Positions 33,419-43,089 of a stretch of DNA of 64,000 bases are shown one piece after another (positions within the stretch are counted from its first letter, which is position 1; each line of letters begins with the position of its first letter). The position numbers and the translations under genes are program-made. Source of the DNA: Winogradskyella ouciana (GTDB taxonomy: Bacteria > Bacteroidota > Bacteroidia > Flavobacteriales > Flavobacteriaceae); the NCBI RefSeq assembly GCF_009709615.1, contig NZ_WJYA01000006.1, positions 186,001 through 250,000 on the forward strand. The letters run 5' to 3'. The notes under the pieces are model-generated. The model made no database searches. It was not told the DNA's origin and worked only from the letters and a program-made list of their open reading frames with translations.

Positions 33419-34765
33419 TTATCTAATAATCTTATTTGGAAATACCACCACACTTTCATGTCCATCTTTACCAACGGCTGCGACACCAAACAAGAAATTA
33501 TCAATAACTATTCCCTCTAAAGTAAATTCCGTGACATCACCAACGTATCGACTATGGTCCCAAGTCGGAGAGGTAGTATCTCTCCAATAGATTTTGTAGC
33601 CAGTTGCACCATCAACTTTGTTCCATTTTAATTTTGCTGAAGGCTCTACGATACCTCCAATACCAACTTCACTTGGAGCAGGTGGAGCAGAGGCGAGGCT
33701 TGCCATAGTGATGGCATTGACCGCAGTTAATTTTTTACAATATGGAAAGTTAACATGCTCAAATGTGTCTCCGTAATCTATTCCGTTTTCGGTTCTAATA
33801 TCTTGATGTTGTTGTGTATAATTTTCATGCGCTTCCATTATTCTGATGCCGGCAAAGCCAACATCATTAAACGGTCTATGATGTCCACCACGACCAAAAC
33901 GGTCTAATCTGTAAACCATCATTGGATTCATTTCTGGCATGTAAGTTTCTGTGGTCTTATGCACATAACGTGCCAATTGGCGAGAAATGCCATCGACTTC
34001 ACCACCATAAAATCGTCTTCCTCGTGCTTGTCTTGCCAATCTTTCAGGAGCCGTTTCGGCGGTTGTAATAGGTTCAGAGAAGATTCGAAACGTTCGGTTG
34101 TCAATGACTCCATCAACTCCTTCGATGTTTCCAATCATATCATTATTTAAAACACCAATAATATCCCAGTTATTTTCTTGTGCATATCTTGCCATGCCTT
34201 GTCCACCAAATAAGCCTTGTTCCTCGCCAGAAAGACCTAGGTAAACGATACTGCTTTCAAATTTATATTTTGATAATACTCTAGCTGCTTCAATGGCGCC
34301 TGCCATACCTGTAGCATTATCGTTGGCACCTGGTGAATCTGACGTGAAATCTGTTGGATCTGATACTCTCGAATCTATGTCACCACTCATAATAATGTAA
34401 CGGTTTGGGTATTTTGTACCACGTTGAATGGCTACCACATTAACGACCATAACGTCTTTAACAATCCGTTGATTGGTGCCTTTAGCAACCAAATCTTTTT
34501 GAAAGAACACTTCTAGGCAATCGTTACAATCTTTAGAAATATTATCAAATTGTGATTTTATCCACCGACGAGCCGCACCAATACCTCTTGTATCTGAAAG
34601 TGTATCGCTGAGCGTGTGTCTAGTACCGAAATCCGCCAAGGTTTTTACATCGTTGCGTAACCTTTCTTCTGAAACGGCTTCAATGATATCGTAGATTTTT
34701 GGATCCGTTTGAGCAATCAGTAGAATAGAAAATGTTAAGAATATTATAGTAATTAAATTTTTCAT
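33419..34765 (-). CDS. M28-family metallopeptidase with C-terminal fibronectin-III-like domain
   Basis: A 448-residue exported protein (signal to about residue 18, ILLIAQ). The M28 catalytic core shows GANDNATGMA (bridging Asp), SGEEQGLFGG (catalytic Glu), NNDMIGN (Asp) and a His in MEAHENY. The usual first zinc ligand is His in an HxD motif, but here the motif reads SGDIDSR, so that ligand is Asp. Residues about 365-448 form an Fn3-like domain (KLKWNKVDGATGYKIYWRD). It would remove N-terminal amino acids outside the cytoplasm. It is the first gene of a unit with the small membrane protein and the M1 peptidase. Confidence 0.87.
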   Translation of the reverse strand: MKNLITIIFLTFSILLIAQTDPKIYDIIEAVSEERLRNDVKTLADFGTRHTLSDTLSDTRGIGAARRWIKSQFDNISKDCNDCLEVFFQKDLVAKGTNQRIVKDVMVVNVVAIQRGTKYPNRYIIMSGDIDSRVSDPTDFTSDSPGANDNATGMAGAIEAARVLSKYKFESSIVYLGLSGEEQGLFGGQGMARYAQENNWDIIGVLNNDMIGNIEGVDGVIDNRTFRIFSEPITTAETAPERLARQARGRRFYGGEVDGISRQLARYVHKTTETYMPEMNPMMVYRLDRFGRGGHHRPFNDVGFAGIRIMEAHENYTQQHQDIRTENGIDYGDTFEHVNFPYCKKLTAVNAITMASLASAPPAPSEVGIGGIVEPSAKLKWNKVDGATGYKIYWRDTTSPTWDHSRYVGDVTEFTLEGIVIDNFLFGVAAVGKDGHESVVVFPNKIIR

Positions 34766-34798
34766 TTGATTTTTTTGAGAATTAATTTATACTAAGTT

Positions 34799-36406
34799 TT
34801 ATTGAACAAAGGTAACTTTAGAAATTAAACCATCATTAACTTCGTAGATAGCGATGGCGTAAAATGTTTGACCATTAATTATAACTTTTTCCTTATCTAT
34901 GACTTTATTGCCAAGGACTATTCTGTTAACAATTTCAGCATTTAGATCTGGTGTTTGTTGAAAAAATAATCCATATTCTGTTTTTAGAGCCGATAGACCT
35001 TCTAAAGTAATTGTCTCTGGTAGTTTGTACAGTTTTATATCCTCAGTATAAGTTTCAACAAAGCCTTTGATGTTTCTTTCATTGTATTTTTCTAATTGTT
35101 TATTCACAATAATTTCTGGGTTTGAGGATGTGTTTTTATTCCGAATGAAGGTCATGGATTTTATTTTTTCTCTTTCAACTTCATAAATTGTGGCTTGTCT
35201 AATCGTCATATTATTAATGGTCACTAATTCCTCATCAATAACAATATTGTCTAAAGCCATGCGATTTAGGACTTTTACATGTGCCTTCGCATAATTATTA
35301 AAGAAGTTCTTATAGTTTTCCTCAAGTGTATTTATGCCAGCATACATTGGCTCGTTTGGAAATTGATTAACCTCGACGTTATAAGCAAAGGCATCAACAA
35401 ATTCATCCAAATTCTTATTATTAAAGGGCTCTATATGTTTTTGTACAATGTCTTCAGCTTTTACCTCTGTAATTATTGTGTCTGTGTTTGGGTTTTCAGT
35501 GTTTATATTTTCAGGCAAGTGAGTTGCGGAATTATCATTAATGGTATCTGTTTCGGCTGCGATTAAGAGCTTTGTTGCTTGGTTATTAACCGCTAAACGT
35601 GAAATATTTGTAATTCCATAAGAAGACAAGTCAGCGACTTTTTTCCAATTATTGTCTTGTTTTAGTGTTAATTTATATAGTATTTCTTCCTTTCCTGTAA
35701 TTATAGTTTTGTTATCTAACCAACAAATATCTTCTACACCCTCAATCGTATAAGCGATGAGTCTTGTTCTACCTGTTTGAGGATTTAAAGATCTTATCTG
35801 CCATTGTTTATCATTTTCCTTGTAAATAAAACTTACTAAATTAGAGTTGGGTATTTTATGAAATGAGCGTCCAACATTGGTAGCATATCTTTCACTTTTA
35901 CCATTTGTTATATCAGTTACATATAGGTTGAGTTTTTCATCTTCAATTACAGCAGAAACAATAGTATTCTCATTACACCAAGTATAATAGGCAACTACTA
36001 GATCTTCTATAAGTTCAGTAGATTCACCATTGCCTAAATTATAGGAATACAAACGTTGTTTTCCGTCTGTATCTAATCTTACTGCAGAAACAGCGTTTTT
36101 ATTAGGAATTTTTATTGGCGTATATTCCCCTCCTTCAGTTGAGTTAATGAAAATTTTTGCTTTATAGTTAATTTGGTATTGTGCAATATCGGTTTGTCCA
36201 TTTCTGGTTGAGGCATATAATATTTTTTCATCATCGATAAACGATGGTTGATTATCATAACCTTTGTTGTTCGAAATATTTTTACCGTTTTTAACTTCAA
36301 TTTTTTCACCATTGTTCTCAAGATCAAAGTAAAAAATTTCTGTTTCAGATTGTGAATGAACAACAGTAATAAGCGAGGTGCACAGGGTTAAAAATAAATA
36401 TTTCAT
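34799..36406 (-). CDS. exported propeller protein with two tandem SnoaL-like domains
   Basis: A 535-residue protein with a signal peptide (MKYLFLTLCTSLITVVHSQ). Residues about 20-290 resemble a PD40/TolB-type beta-propeller (NQPSFIDDEKILYASTRNGQ is a typical repeat). Residues about 320-425 and 430-535 are two SnoaL/NTF2-like domains: HIEPFNNKNLDEFVDAFA and QLEKYNERNIKGFVETYT mark homologous starts, and both end with an (A/T)IYEV strand and a final S(K/M)(V/T)TF strand. The two domains are clear internal duplicates. The function is unknown. It lies upstream of the M28 gene with a 33-base gap. Confidence 0.8.
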   Translation of the reverse strand: MKYLFLTLCTSLITVVHSQSETEIFYFDLENNGEKIEVKNGKNISNNKGYDNQPSFIDDEKILYASTRNGQTDIAQYQINYKAKIFINSTEGGEYTPIKIPNKNAVSAVRLDTDGKQRLYSYNLGNGESTELIEDLVVAYYTWCNENTIVSAVIEDEKLNLYVTDITNGKSERYATNVGRSFHKIPNSNLVSFIYKENDKQWQIRSLNPQTGRTRLIAYTIEGVEDICWLDNKTIITGKEEILYKLTLKQDNNWKKVADLSSYGITNISRLAVNNQATKLLIAAETDTINDNSATHLPENINTENPNTDTIITEVKAEDIVQKHIEPFNNKNLDEFVDAFAYNVEVNQFPNEPMYAGINTLEENYKNFFNNYAKAHVKVLNRMALDNIVIDEELVTINNMTIRQATIYEVEREKIKSMTFIRNKNTSSNPEIIVNKQLEKYNERNIKGFVETYTEDIKLYKLPETITLEGLSALKTEYGLFFQQTPDLNAEIVNRIVLGNKVIDKEKVIINGQTFYAIAIYEVNDGLISKVTFVQ

Positions 36407-36676
36407 CAGATAGCAAGATTGATTGTTTAAATATAGTAATTATCTGAGTTAAAAAAACGAGGATAGGTTTAATTACTACAACAAAATTTATCATAATATT
36501 TTTAATGTTATATAGCTAAATATGCTATAAACACGCAATCAGGCTATTATTACGCTTCATCGATAAAAATTACATAGCTATGAGTTTTAACGATTTATCG
36601 TACTTTTTACAGAAGCAATGTTGATACACAAAGAATATTCAGTTTGTTTGTATAGATGAATTGTAAAAACCTACTT
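36407..36676. other. 270-bp intergenic region between divergent genes, nothing firm
   Basis: AT-rich spacer. I see only weak dyads (for instance TAGCTAAATATGCTA near 36512) and no clear operator, terminator, RNA gene or open frame. Confidence 0.6.
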
Positions 36677-37516
36677 ATGAAAACTTCTACGCTTAAAATA
36701 GTATTTAGACTAGTACTAGTTTCTATTATTTTTATTGGAGAGTCATTTGCGAAAGATAGAGCTACATATGATAGTTCTTACTCAGCAAGTGAAAAGTCTT
36801 CATACTTTAATTCTCCTGACGACAATAGACGTAAGATTCGATTAGGTTTTACAGCACCAAGCACTATGCACAGACAGTTGCTTTTAACAGAGGATGAAAA
36901 TGCTACTTCTGGCATAGATTGGGGATATGATGGTGAGTATTATGAAACAGAATATGATGACATGTATTGGTTAATTGAAGGTCAGTTATTTACCATTCAA
37001 GGTACAAATGTTGTAGATGAAACATCAAATTTTCCTCTAGGATTTCACACCAATGATGACGGTATGAATAGTATTGGTATTGATGCGCTAGAAAATATTT
37101 CTGGAGATTTCAACCTATATATATTTGATAAAGAGCTTGAAGTTTACCATAACTTAAGAGATAGTGATTATGAGTTTTATGCAGATGCAGGTGAATACTT
37201 TGATCGCTTTGAATTGGTTTTTAGAGTCCCTGTAGAATCTTCTCCTGATTTACCTAAAGATGAGAGTGAAATAACTGATTTTAGTATTTATTACAACAGT
37301 GCCTCAAACATCTTAACGCTCAATAGTCCTTCTAATACCATATTAAAGGAGTTGTTTATCTATAGTATTTCAGGCCAATTAATTTACAGCCAATCATTAG
37401 ATGAAAACACATCTAAACAAGAAATTCGTTTTAATAATCAACGCGCTAAAGGCACTTATATTATCTTAATTGAAACAGATCAAGGTACTGTTTCTGAAAA
37501 GACCATACTATATTAA
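36677..37516 (+). CDS. T9SS type A sorting-domain protein of unknown function
   Basis: About 279 residues from the ATG at 36677, which gives a signal peptide (MKTSTLKIVFRLVLVSIIFI, cleavage near SFA). The middle has an acidic Y/D-rich domain of unknown type (YYETEYDDMYWLIEGQLFTI and LGFHTNDDGMN). The C-terminal 75 residues form a type IX secretion sorting domain (LKELFIYSISGQLIYSQSL, RAKGTYIILIET, KTILY). It should therefore be exported across the outer membrane and anchored or released by T9SS. It is a single gene, ended by the terminator at 37541-37570. Confidence 0.82.
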   Translation: MKTSTLKIVFRLVLVSIIFIGESFAKDRATYDSSYSASEKSSYFNSPDDNRRKIRLGFTAPSTMHRQLLLTEDENATSGIDWGYDGEYYETEYDDMYWLIEGQLFTIQGTNVVDETSNFPLGFHTNDDGMNSIGIDALENISGDFNLYIFDKELEVYHNLRDSDYEFYADAGEYFDRFELVFRVPVESSPDLPKDESEITDFSIYYNSASNILTLNSPSNTILKELFIYSISGQLIYSQSLDENTSKQEIRFNNQRAKGTYIILIETDQGTVSEKTILY

Positions 37517-37540
37517 GCTAGTAGTTTTTAAAATAAATAA

Positions 37541-37570
37541 AAAAAGCCAATTCAATTGAATTGGCTTTTT
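37541..37570. terminator. bidirectional terminator, perfect 30-bp palindrome
   Basis: The arms AAAAAGCCAATTC and GAATTGGCTTTTT enclose a short loop between two convergent genes, with T-runs on both strands. Confidence 0.92.
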
Positions 37571-37591
37571 CATTTCTAACTTAAACTTAAT

Positions 37592-39400
37592 TTAAAAGCA
37601 GTACTTATTTTCTGCTTTTACTCTTTCAGCAATCTCGTTTCTTAAGTCAACGATGTCCGGATAATTTTGATATTTTGTATAACGCTTTAAGCCCATAAGC
37701 ATCATACGTTGCTCATCGCCTTCAGCGAAAGAAATAATACTTTCTTTACCTTTATCTTCAACGGTATTTACAGCGTTATATAAATACAGTTTAGACATTG
37801 CAATTTGAACAGATTGCGCATCCTCACCATAGCGCTTTGCGTTCTTCTCAGTTCTTAAAATTGCAGACTCTGCCATATAGATTTCAATTAATATATCTGC
37901 AGCAGCAATCAATAATTGTTGATGTTTTTCCATCTCAGGGCCAAATTTCTGTACAGCAGCACCAGCTACCATTAAGAATACCTTTTTAAGTTTTGCTACC
38001 ATTTCCTTTTCTTCAGAAAACAATTCTGAATAATCTGGTGTATCAAACGAAGGAATACCCATTAATTCTTCTTGAACAGCTTTTGCAGGACCTAAAAGAT
38101 CTACGTGCCCTTTCATAGCTTTCTTCACCAACATACCAACAGACAACATTCTGTTGATTTCATTTGTACCTTCATAGATACGGGCAATACGAGCATCTCT
38201 CCAAGCCGCTTCCATTGGTGTTTCTTCAGAGAATCCCATTCCACCAAAGATTTGAATACCTTCGTCTGCACAATTTTGTACATCCTCCGAAACAGCCACC
38301 TTTAATATTGAGCACTCAATAGCATATTCCTCAACACCTTTAAGTTCTGCTTCTTGATGAGAATTACCTGCAGCTTCTCTAATAGCTATGCGATCTTCGA
38401 TGTTCTTTGCAGCTCTATATGTTGCAGATTCACCAGCATAAGCATCAGCAGCCATTTTGGCTAATTTCATTTTTATAGCACCAAAGTCAGCGATAGGAGT
38501 TTTAAATTGTTTACGTTCATTAGCATAGTTAACAGCAGTAGTAAGTATTCTTCGTTGAGAATCTAAACAAGCTGCAGCTAATTTTATACGACCAACGTTT
38601 AAGGCATTCATTGCAATCTTAAAGCCTTCGCCACGACCTGCTAACATATTTTCAACTGGCACAACTGTGTCATTAAAGAATACTTGGCGCGTAGAACTCG
38701 CTCTAATACCTAATTTATGTTCCTCTTCTCCTAAAACAATACCATTCGGATTCTCTGGGTCGTACTCAACTATGAATCCAGTAATGTTTTTATCATCTTC
38801 AATACGCGCAAAAACGATCATCAAACTACAGAAACCTGCGTTTGAAATCCACATTTTTTGCCCATTGATTTTATAAGCTTTTCCGTCTTCTGTTAGCTCT
38901 GCTGTAGTTTTACCTGAGTTCGCGTCGGAACCTGCTCCTGGTTCAGTTAAGCAATAAGCACCAAACCACTCACCAGTCGCTAGTTTAGGAACATACTTTT
39001 GTTTTTGCTCTTCTGTACCATAAAGTGTAATTGGCATAGTGCCAATACCTGTATGAGCGCCAAAAGCCGTACTGAAAGAACCTGTACCAGATGAAATGTA
39101 ATCACATGTTAAACATGTAGAAACAAATCCCATGCCTAAACCTCCATAGGCTTCAGGAACTGCAACACCCAAAAATCCTAATTCACCGGCTTTACGCATC
39201 ACTTCTTCAGTAAGCGCATAATCTTTAGCTTCAAATCTGTCTTTATGTGCAATAATTTCACGGTCATTAAATTCCATAACCGCTTCTTTCATCATTTTTT
39301 GCTCCTCAGAAAAATCTTCAGGAGTAAAAACGTCTTCACATTTTGTTTCTTTAACTAAGAATTGACCTCCACGAAGGATATCTTTTTCAATTGCTTCCAT
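37592..39400 (-). CDS. fadE: acyl-CoA dehydrogenase
   Basis: A 602-residue acyl-CoA dehydrogenase for the first step of fatty-acid beta-oxidation. N-terminal and middle domains include CLTEPGAGSDANSG (FAD/acyl-CoA binding) and MWISNAGF. The catalytic Glu is probably in IYEGTNEINRM. The C-terminal extension of about 170 residues beyond a basic 390-residue enzyme is normal for the FadE-like group of this phylum. It is the last gene of the marR-fadN-fadA-fadE unit, 25 bases after fadA. Its chain-length specificity cannot be read. Confidence 0.9.
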   Translation of the reverse strand: MEAIEKDILRGGQFLVKETKCEDVFTPEDFSEEQKMMKEAVMEFNDREIIAHKDRFEAKDYALTEEVMRKAGELGFLGVAVPEAYGGLGMGFVSTCLTCDYISSGTGSFSTAFGAHTGIGTMPITLYGTEEQKQKYVPKLATGEWFGAYCLTEPGAGSDANSGKTTAELTEDGKAYKINGQKMWISNAGFCSLMIVFARIEDDKNITGFIVEYDPENPNGIVLGEEEHKLGIRASSTRQVFFNDTVVPVENMLAGRGEGFKIAMNALNVGRIKLAAACLDSQRRILTTAVNYANERKQFKTPIADFGAIKMKLAKMAADAYAGESATYRAAKNIEDRIAIREAAGNSHQEAELKGVEEYAIECSILKVAVSEDVQNCADEGIQIFGGMGFSEETPMEAAWRDARIARIYEGTNEINRMLSVGMLVKKAMKGHVDLLGPAKAVQEELMGIPSFDTPDYSELFSEEKEMVAKLKKVFLMVAGAAVQKFGPEMEKHQQLLIAAADILIEIYMAESAILRTEKNAKRYGEDAQSVQIAMSKLYLYNAVNTVEDKGKESIISFAEGDEQRMMLMGLKRYTKYQNYPDIVDLRNEIAERVKAENKYCF

Positions 39401-39425
39401 TTTATAAGTATTGTATTAAGTTCTT

Positions 39426-40616
39426 TTAATTTAAAAATTCAAATATCCCACAAGCACCTTGTCCTGTACCAACACACATGGTTACTGCACCATATTTCCC
39501 TTTCATGTCGCGCTTACGCATTTCATCAAATAATTGTACAGAGAGTTTAGCTCCAGTACATCCAAGTGGATGACCTAAAGCGATAGCACCACCATTAACG
39601 TTAATGATGTCAGGATTTAAGTCTAATTCTCTAATTACAGCTAGAGATTGTGATGCAAATGCCTCATTTAATTCAATCAGTTCTAAGTCCTCTTGTTTTA
39701 GGCCTGCTAACTTCAATGCCTTTGGAATGGCCTTTACTGGACCGATACCCATTATTCTAGGTTCAACACCAGCCGCAGCATAATTTACAAGTCGTGCTAT
39801 AGGCTCTATACCTAACTCTTTAACCATATCTTCGCTCATCACCATAACAAAGGCTGCACCATCACTCATTTGAGAAGAGTTCCCTGCGGTAACACTACCG
39901 CCTTGGGCAAATACAGCTCTTAATTTTGCTAAAGCTTCTTTATTAGTTCCTTTACGCGGACCTTCATCTTTTGTTACAGTATAAGATCTTGTTGCCTTTT
40001 TTCCATTGTCATCAATATATGTTTCGTCAACAGTGATTGGTACAATTTGATCTTGAAAACGATCTTCCTCCTGTGCTCTTAAAGCTTTCATATGTGAATT
40101 GTACGCAAACTCATCTTGGTCTTCACGAGAGACATTGAATTGCTTAGCAACCGCTTCAGCCGTGTTTCCCATTCCCCAATAATATTCTTCGTGACCAGCT
40201 TTTACAGTATCATAGTTCAATTCTGGTTTAAAACCTGTCATTGGTACGGAACTCATACTTTCAGACCCGCCTGCAATGATACAATCGGCCATTCCGGCTT
40301 GAATTTTTGCTGTGGCAATTCCAATCGTTTCAATTCCCGAAGAACAAAAACGGTTTACGGTTACACCAGGTACGTCAACACTGTTCAATCCTATTAAGGA
40401 GATAAATCGTCCCATGTTTAATCCTTGCGAACCTTCTGGCATTGCATTACCAACAATAACATCGTCAATTCTTGAGACATCAAGGTTTGGTAATTCTTTC
40501 ATCATATGCTGAATGGTTTCAGCTCCAAGTTCGTCAGCTCTTTTAAATCGGAATACACCTTTTGGTGCTTTACCAACTGCTGTTCTGTATGCTTTTACTA
40601 TATATGCTTGTTTCAT
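39426..40616 (-). CDS. fadA: acetyl-CoA C-acyltransferase (thiolase)
   Basis: A 396-residue thiolase. The active-site nucleophile is Cys in NRFCSSGIETI. The second catalytic motifs are NGGAIALGHPLGCTGAK and the C-terminal CVGTGQGACG. It cleaves 3-ketoacyl-CoA to acetyl-CoA and a shortened acyl-CoA. The order fadN-fadA-fadE matches the well-known Bacillus fadNAE operon. A 78-base gap to fadN contains a hairpin (40656-40679). Confidence 0.93.
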   Translation of the reverse strand: MKQAYIVKAYRTAVGKAPKGVFRFKRADELGAETIQHMMKELPNLDVSRIDDVIVGNAMPEGSQGLNMGRFISLIGLNSVDVPGVTVNRFCSSGIETIGIATAKIQAGMADCIIAGGSESMSSVPMTGFKPELNYDTVKAGHEEYYWGMGNTAEAVAKQFNVSREDQDEFAYNSHMKALRAQEEDRFQDQIVPITVDETYIDDNGKKATRSYTVTKDEGPRKGTNKEALAKLRAVFAQGGSVTAGNSSQMSDGAAFVMVMSEDMVKELGIEPIARLVNYAAAGVEPRIMGIGPVKAIPKALKLAGLKQEDLELIELNEAFASQSLAVIRELDLNPDIINVNGGAIALGHPLGCTGAKLSVQLFDEMRKRDMKGKYGAVTMCVGTGQGACGIFEFLN

Positions 40617-40655
40617 AATTTTGATTTTTTAGATAATTAGATTTTTAGACTTTTT

Positions 40656-40679
40656 AGATTTCTAACATTCTAGAAATCT
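40656..40679. repeat. hairpin in an A/T-rich tandem-like spacer between fadN and fadA
   Basis: AGATTTCTA and TAGAAATCT form a perfect 9-bp stem around a 6-base loop. Flanking copies of TTTTTAGA and TCTAA make the whole 40618-40690 spacer repetitive. There is no T-run, so it is more likely a processing or dispersed repeat element than a terminator. Confidence 0.6.
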
Positions 40680-40694
40680 AACCTTCTAAGGGGT

Positions 40695-43088
40695 CTAATT
40701 ACGTAACGGTTTTCCTGTTTTTAACATATGCTGAATACGTTCTAACGTTTTACGTTCTGTACACAATGACAAAAATGCTTCGCGTTCTAGATCTAATAGA
40801 TACTGCTCGCTTACTAAAGTTGGCTCGGATAAATCTCCACCAGCCATCACATATGCCAATTTATTGGCGATTTTTTGGTCATGCTCACTGATGTAGTTAC
40901 TGTCTTCCATAGAATCTGTACCTACTAAGAACATACCTAAAGCTTGTTTCCCCAATACTTTAATGTCTTTACGTTTTACAGGTTGTGTATAGCCTGCGTC
41001 AGCTAATAATTTTGCATGAGCTTTAGCCGTTGCTATTTGTCTGTCTTTATTTACAACAACAATATCTTTTCCTTTTTGAAGGATACCTAAATCAAAAGCT
41101 TCGTAAGCTGAAGTCGCTACTTTAGCCATTCCGATAGTTAAGAAATATTCTTGAAGCACATTCAATTCAACATCACCTTTTCTAAAAGTGTCTTGAGCTC
41201 TTAAGGCCATTTCTTTAGAACCTCCACCACCAGGAATAACTCCAACACCAAATTCAACGAGACCGATGTAAGTTTCTGCTGCAGCTACTACTTTGTCCGC
41301 ATGCATGGATAATTCACATCCTCCACCAAGTGCCATACCATGAGGTGCAGCTATAGTTGGAATGGCTGAATAACGCATTCGCATCATTGAATCCTGGAAA
41401 TATTTAATAGCCATGTTTAGCTCATCATACTCTTGTTCTGCAGCCATCATAAAAATCATGCCTATGTTGGCTCCAACTGAGAAATTTGCCGCTTGGTTAC
41501 CAACGACCAATCCTGCGAAATCTTTTTCGGCAATGTCGATAGCTTTATTCAGACCAGCTAGGACGTCAGCACCTATAGTATTCATTTTTGATTGGAACTC
41601 TACATTAAGAATGCCATCTCCTAAATCTTCTACTACAACTCCAGAGTTTTTAAAGACCTCGTTTGATTTTCTAATATTATCAAGGATGATAAAACTATCT
41701 TGACCTGGGATTTTTTGTTGTGCTTTTGAAGGAATGTCATAGGCATAAGTCGCACCATTCTTTACGGTGTAGAAAGACTTGCTGCCAGATTCCAACATTT
41801 CATTGACCCAAGCATTAGGCTCTAAACCTTCAGCTTTCATCATTTCTATACCAGCTTCAACACCTATGGCATCCCAAATTTGAAAAGGACCGTGTTCCCA
41901 TCCAAATCCAGCTTTCATAGCGTCATCTATTTTGTATAGATCATCAGTGATTTCTGGTATTCTATTAGATACATAAGCAAATAGCGCAGCGAAACTCTTT
42001 CTATAGAATTCACCGGCTTTATCTTTTCCTTTTACCAAAACCTCAAAACGATCAACAACCTTATCAATAGTTTTGGTCAATTCTAAAGTTGCAAATTTTG
42101 CGCGTTGCTTTTCTCTATACTCTAAGGTGTTAAGGTCTAAGGCTTTAATTTCCTTTCCTTCTTTTTTGTAGAATCCTTGTCCGGTTTTACTTCCTAACCA
42201 TTTATTTTCTACCATGGTATTGATGAAATCGGGAAGTACGAATAATTGGTTACGTTCATCATCAGGACAGTTTTCTTTAATACCATTTGCCACATGAACC
42301 AAAGTGTCCAATCCAACAACATCAACCGTTCTGAAGGTTGCTGATTTTGGTCGACCTATAACTGGTCCAGTTAGTTTATCAACTTCTTCAACGGTAAGAT
42401 CCATATCCTTTACAGTATGGAATAAGCTCATAATACTAAAGATCCCGATTCGGTTACCGATAAAAGCAGGAGTGTCTTTGGCAACTACAGAGGTTTTTCC
42501 AAGGAATTTCTCACCGTATTCATTTAAGAAATCTAAAACGTCTTGATCTGTTTTTGGTCCAGGAATTATCTCGAATAATTTTAAGTAACGTGCAGGATTA
42601 AAGAAGTGAGTGCCACAGAAATGCTTCTGAAAATCTTCGCTACGACCTTCACTCATAAACTTAATAGGAATACCAGATGTGTTTGATGTAATTAACGTTC
42701 CTGGTGTTCTATGCTTTTCTAGTTTTTCAAAAACCTGTTGTTTAATGTCTAAACGTTCAACAACGACTTCCATAATCCAATCAACATCAGCAACTTTAGC
42801 GATATCGTCTTCAAGATTACCTGTTGTAATTCTATTTTTGAAAGACGGATGATAGAGTGGAGCAGGCTTGGATTTAATGGAAGCGGTAAGTGCATCGTTT
42901 ACTAAACGATTTCTTACTGCTTTGTCTTCTAAGGTTAAACCTTTTGCTTTCTCCTTTTCATTTAATTCTCTCGGAACAATGTCCAATAAAAGTACATCAA
43001 CACCAATATTGGCAAAGTGGCAAGCAATGCCGCTTCCCATAATACCTGAACCAATAATAGCTATTTTATTTATTCTTCGTTTACTCAT
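40695..43088 (-). CDS. fadN: 3-hydroxyacyl-CoA dehydrogenase/enoyl-CoA hydratase, FadN-type
   Basis: A 797-residue bifunctional enzyme. The dehydrogenase comes first: NAD-binding GSGIMGSGIACHFANIGVD at the N-terminus, NTSGIPI, and catalytic His in HFCGTHFFNPARY. The enoyl-CoA hydratase/isomerase domain is C-terminal (about 490-690: GLVVGNQAANFSVGANI, GGGCELSMHAD and EFGVGVIPGGGG). This order is that of Bacillus FadN and the reverse of E. coli FadB. It carries out steps 2 and 3 of beta-oxidation. Only one base separates its ATG from the marR stop. Confidence 0.93.
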   Translation of the reverse strand: MSKRRINKIAIIGSGIMGSGIACHFANIGVDVLLLDIVPRELNEKEKAKGLTLEDKAVRNRLVNDALTASIKSKPAPLYHPSFKNRITTGNLEDDIAKVADVDWIMEVVVERLDIKQQVFEKLEKHRTPGTLITSNTSGIPIKFMSEGRSEDFQKHFCGTHFFNPARYLKLFEIIPGPKTDQDVLDFLNEYGEKFLGKTSVVAKDTPAFIGNRIGIFSIMSLFHTVKDMDLTVEEVDKLTGPVIGRPKSATFRTVDVVGLDTLVHVANGIKENCPDDERNQLFVLPDFINTMVENKWLGSKTGQGFYKKEGKEIKALDLNTLEYREKQRAKFATLELTKTIDKVVDRFEVLVKGKDKAGEFYRKSFAALFAYVSNRIPEITDDLYKIDDAMKAGFGWEHGPFQIWDAIGVEAGIEMMKAEGLEPNAWVNEMLESGSKSFYTVKNGATYAYDIPSKAQQKIPGQDSFIILDNIRKSNEVFKNSGVVVEDLGDGILNVEFQSKMNTIGADVLAGLNKAIDIAEKDFAGLVVGNQAANFSVGANIGMIFMMAAEQEYDELNMAIKYFQDSMMRMRYSAIPTIAAPHGMALGGGCELSMHADKVVAAAETYIGLVEFGVGVIPGGGGSKEMALRAQDTFRKGDVELNVLQEYFLTIGMAKVATSAYEAFDLGILQKGKDIVVVNKDRQIATAKAHAKLLADAGYTQPVKRKDIKVLGKQALGMFLVGTDSMEDSNYISEHDQKIANKLAYVMAGGDLSEPTLVSEQYLLDLEREAFLSLCTERKTLERIQHMLKTGKPLRN

Positions 43089-43089
43089 C

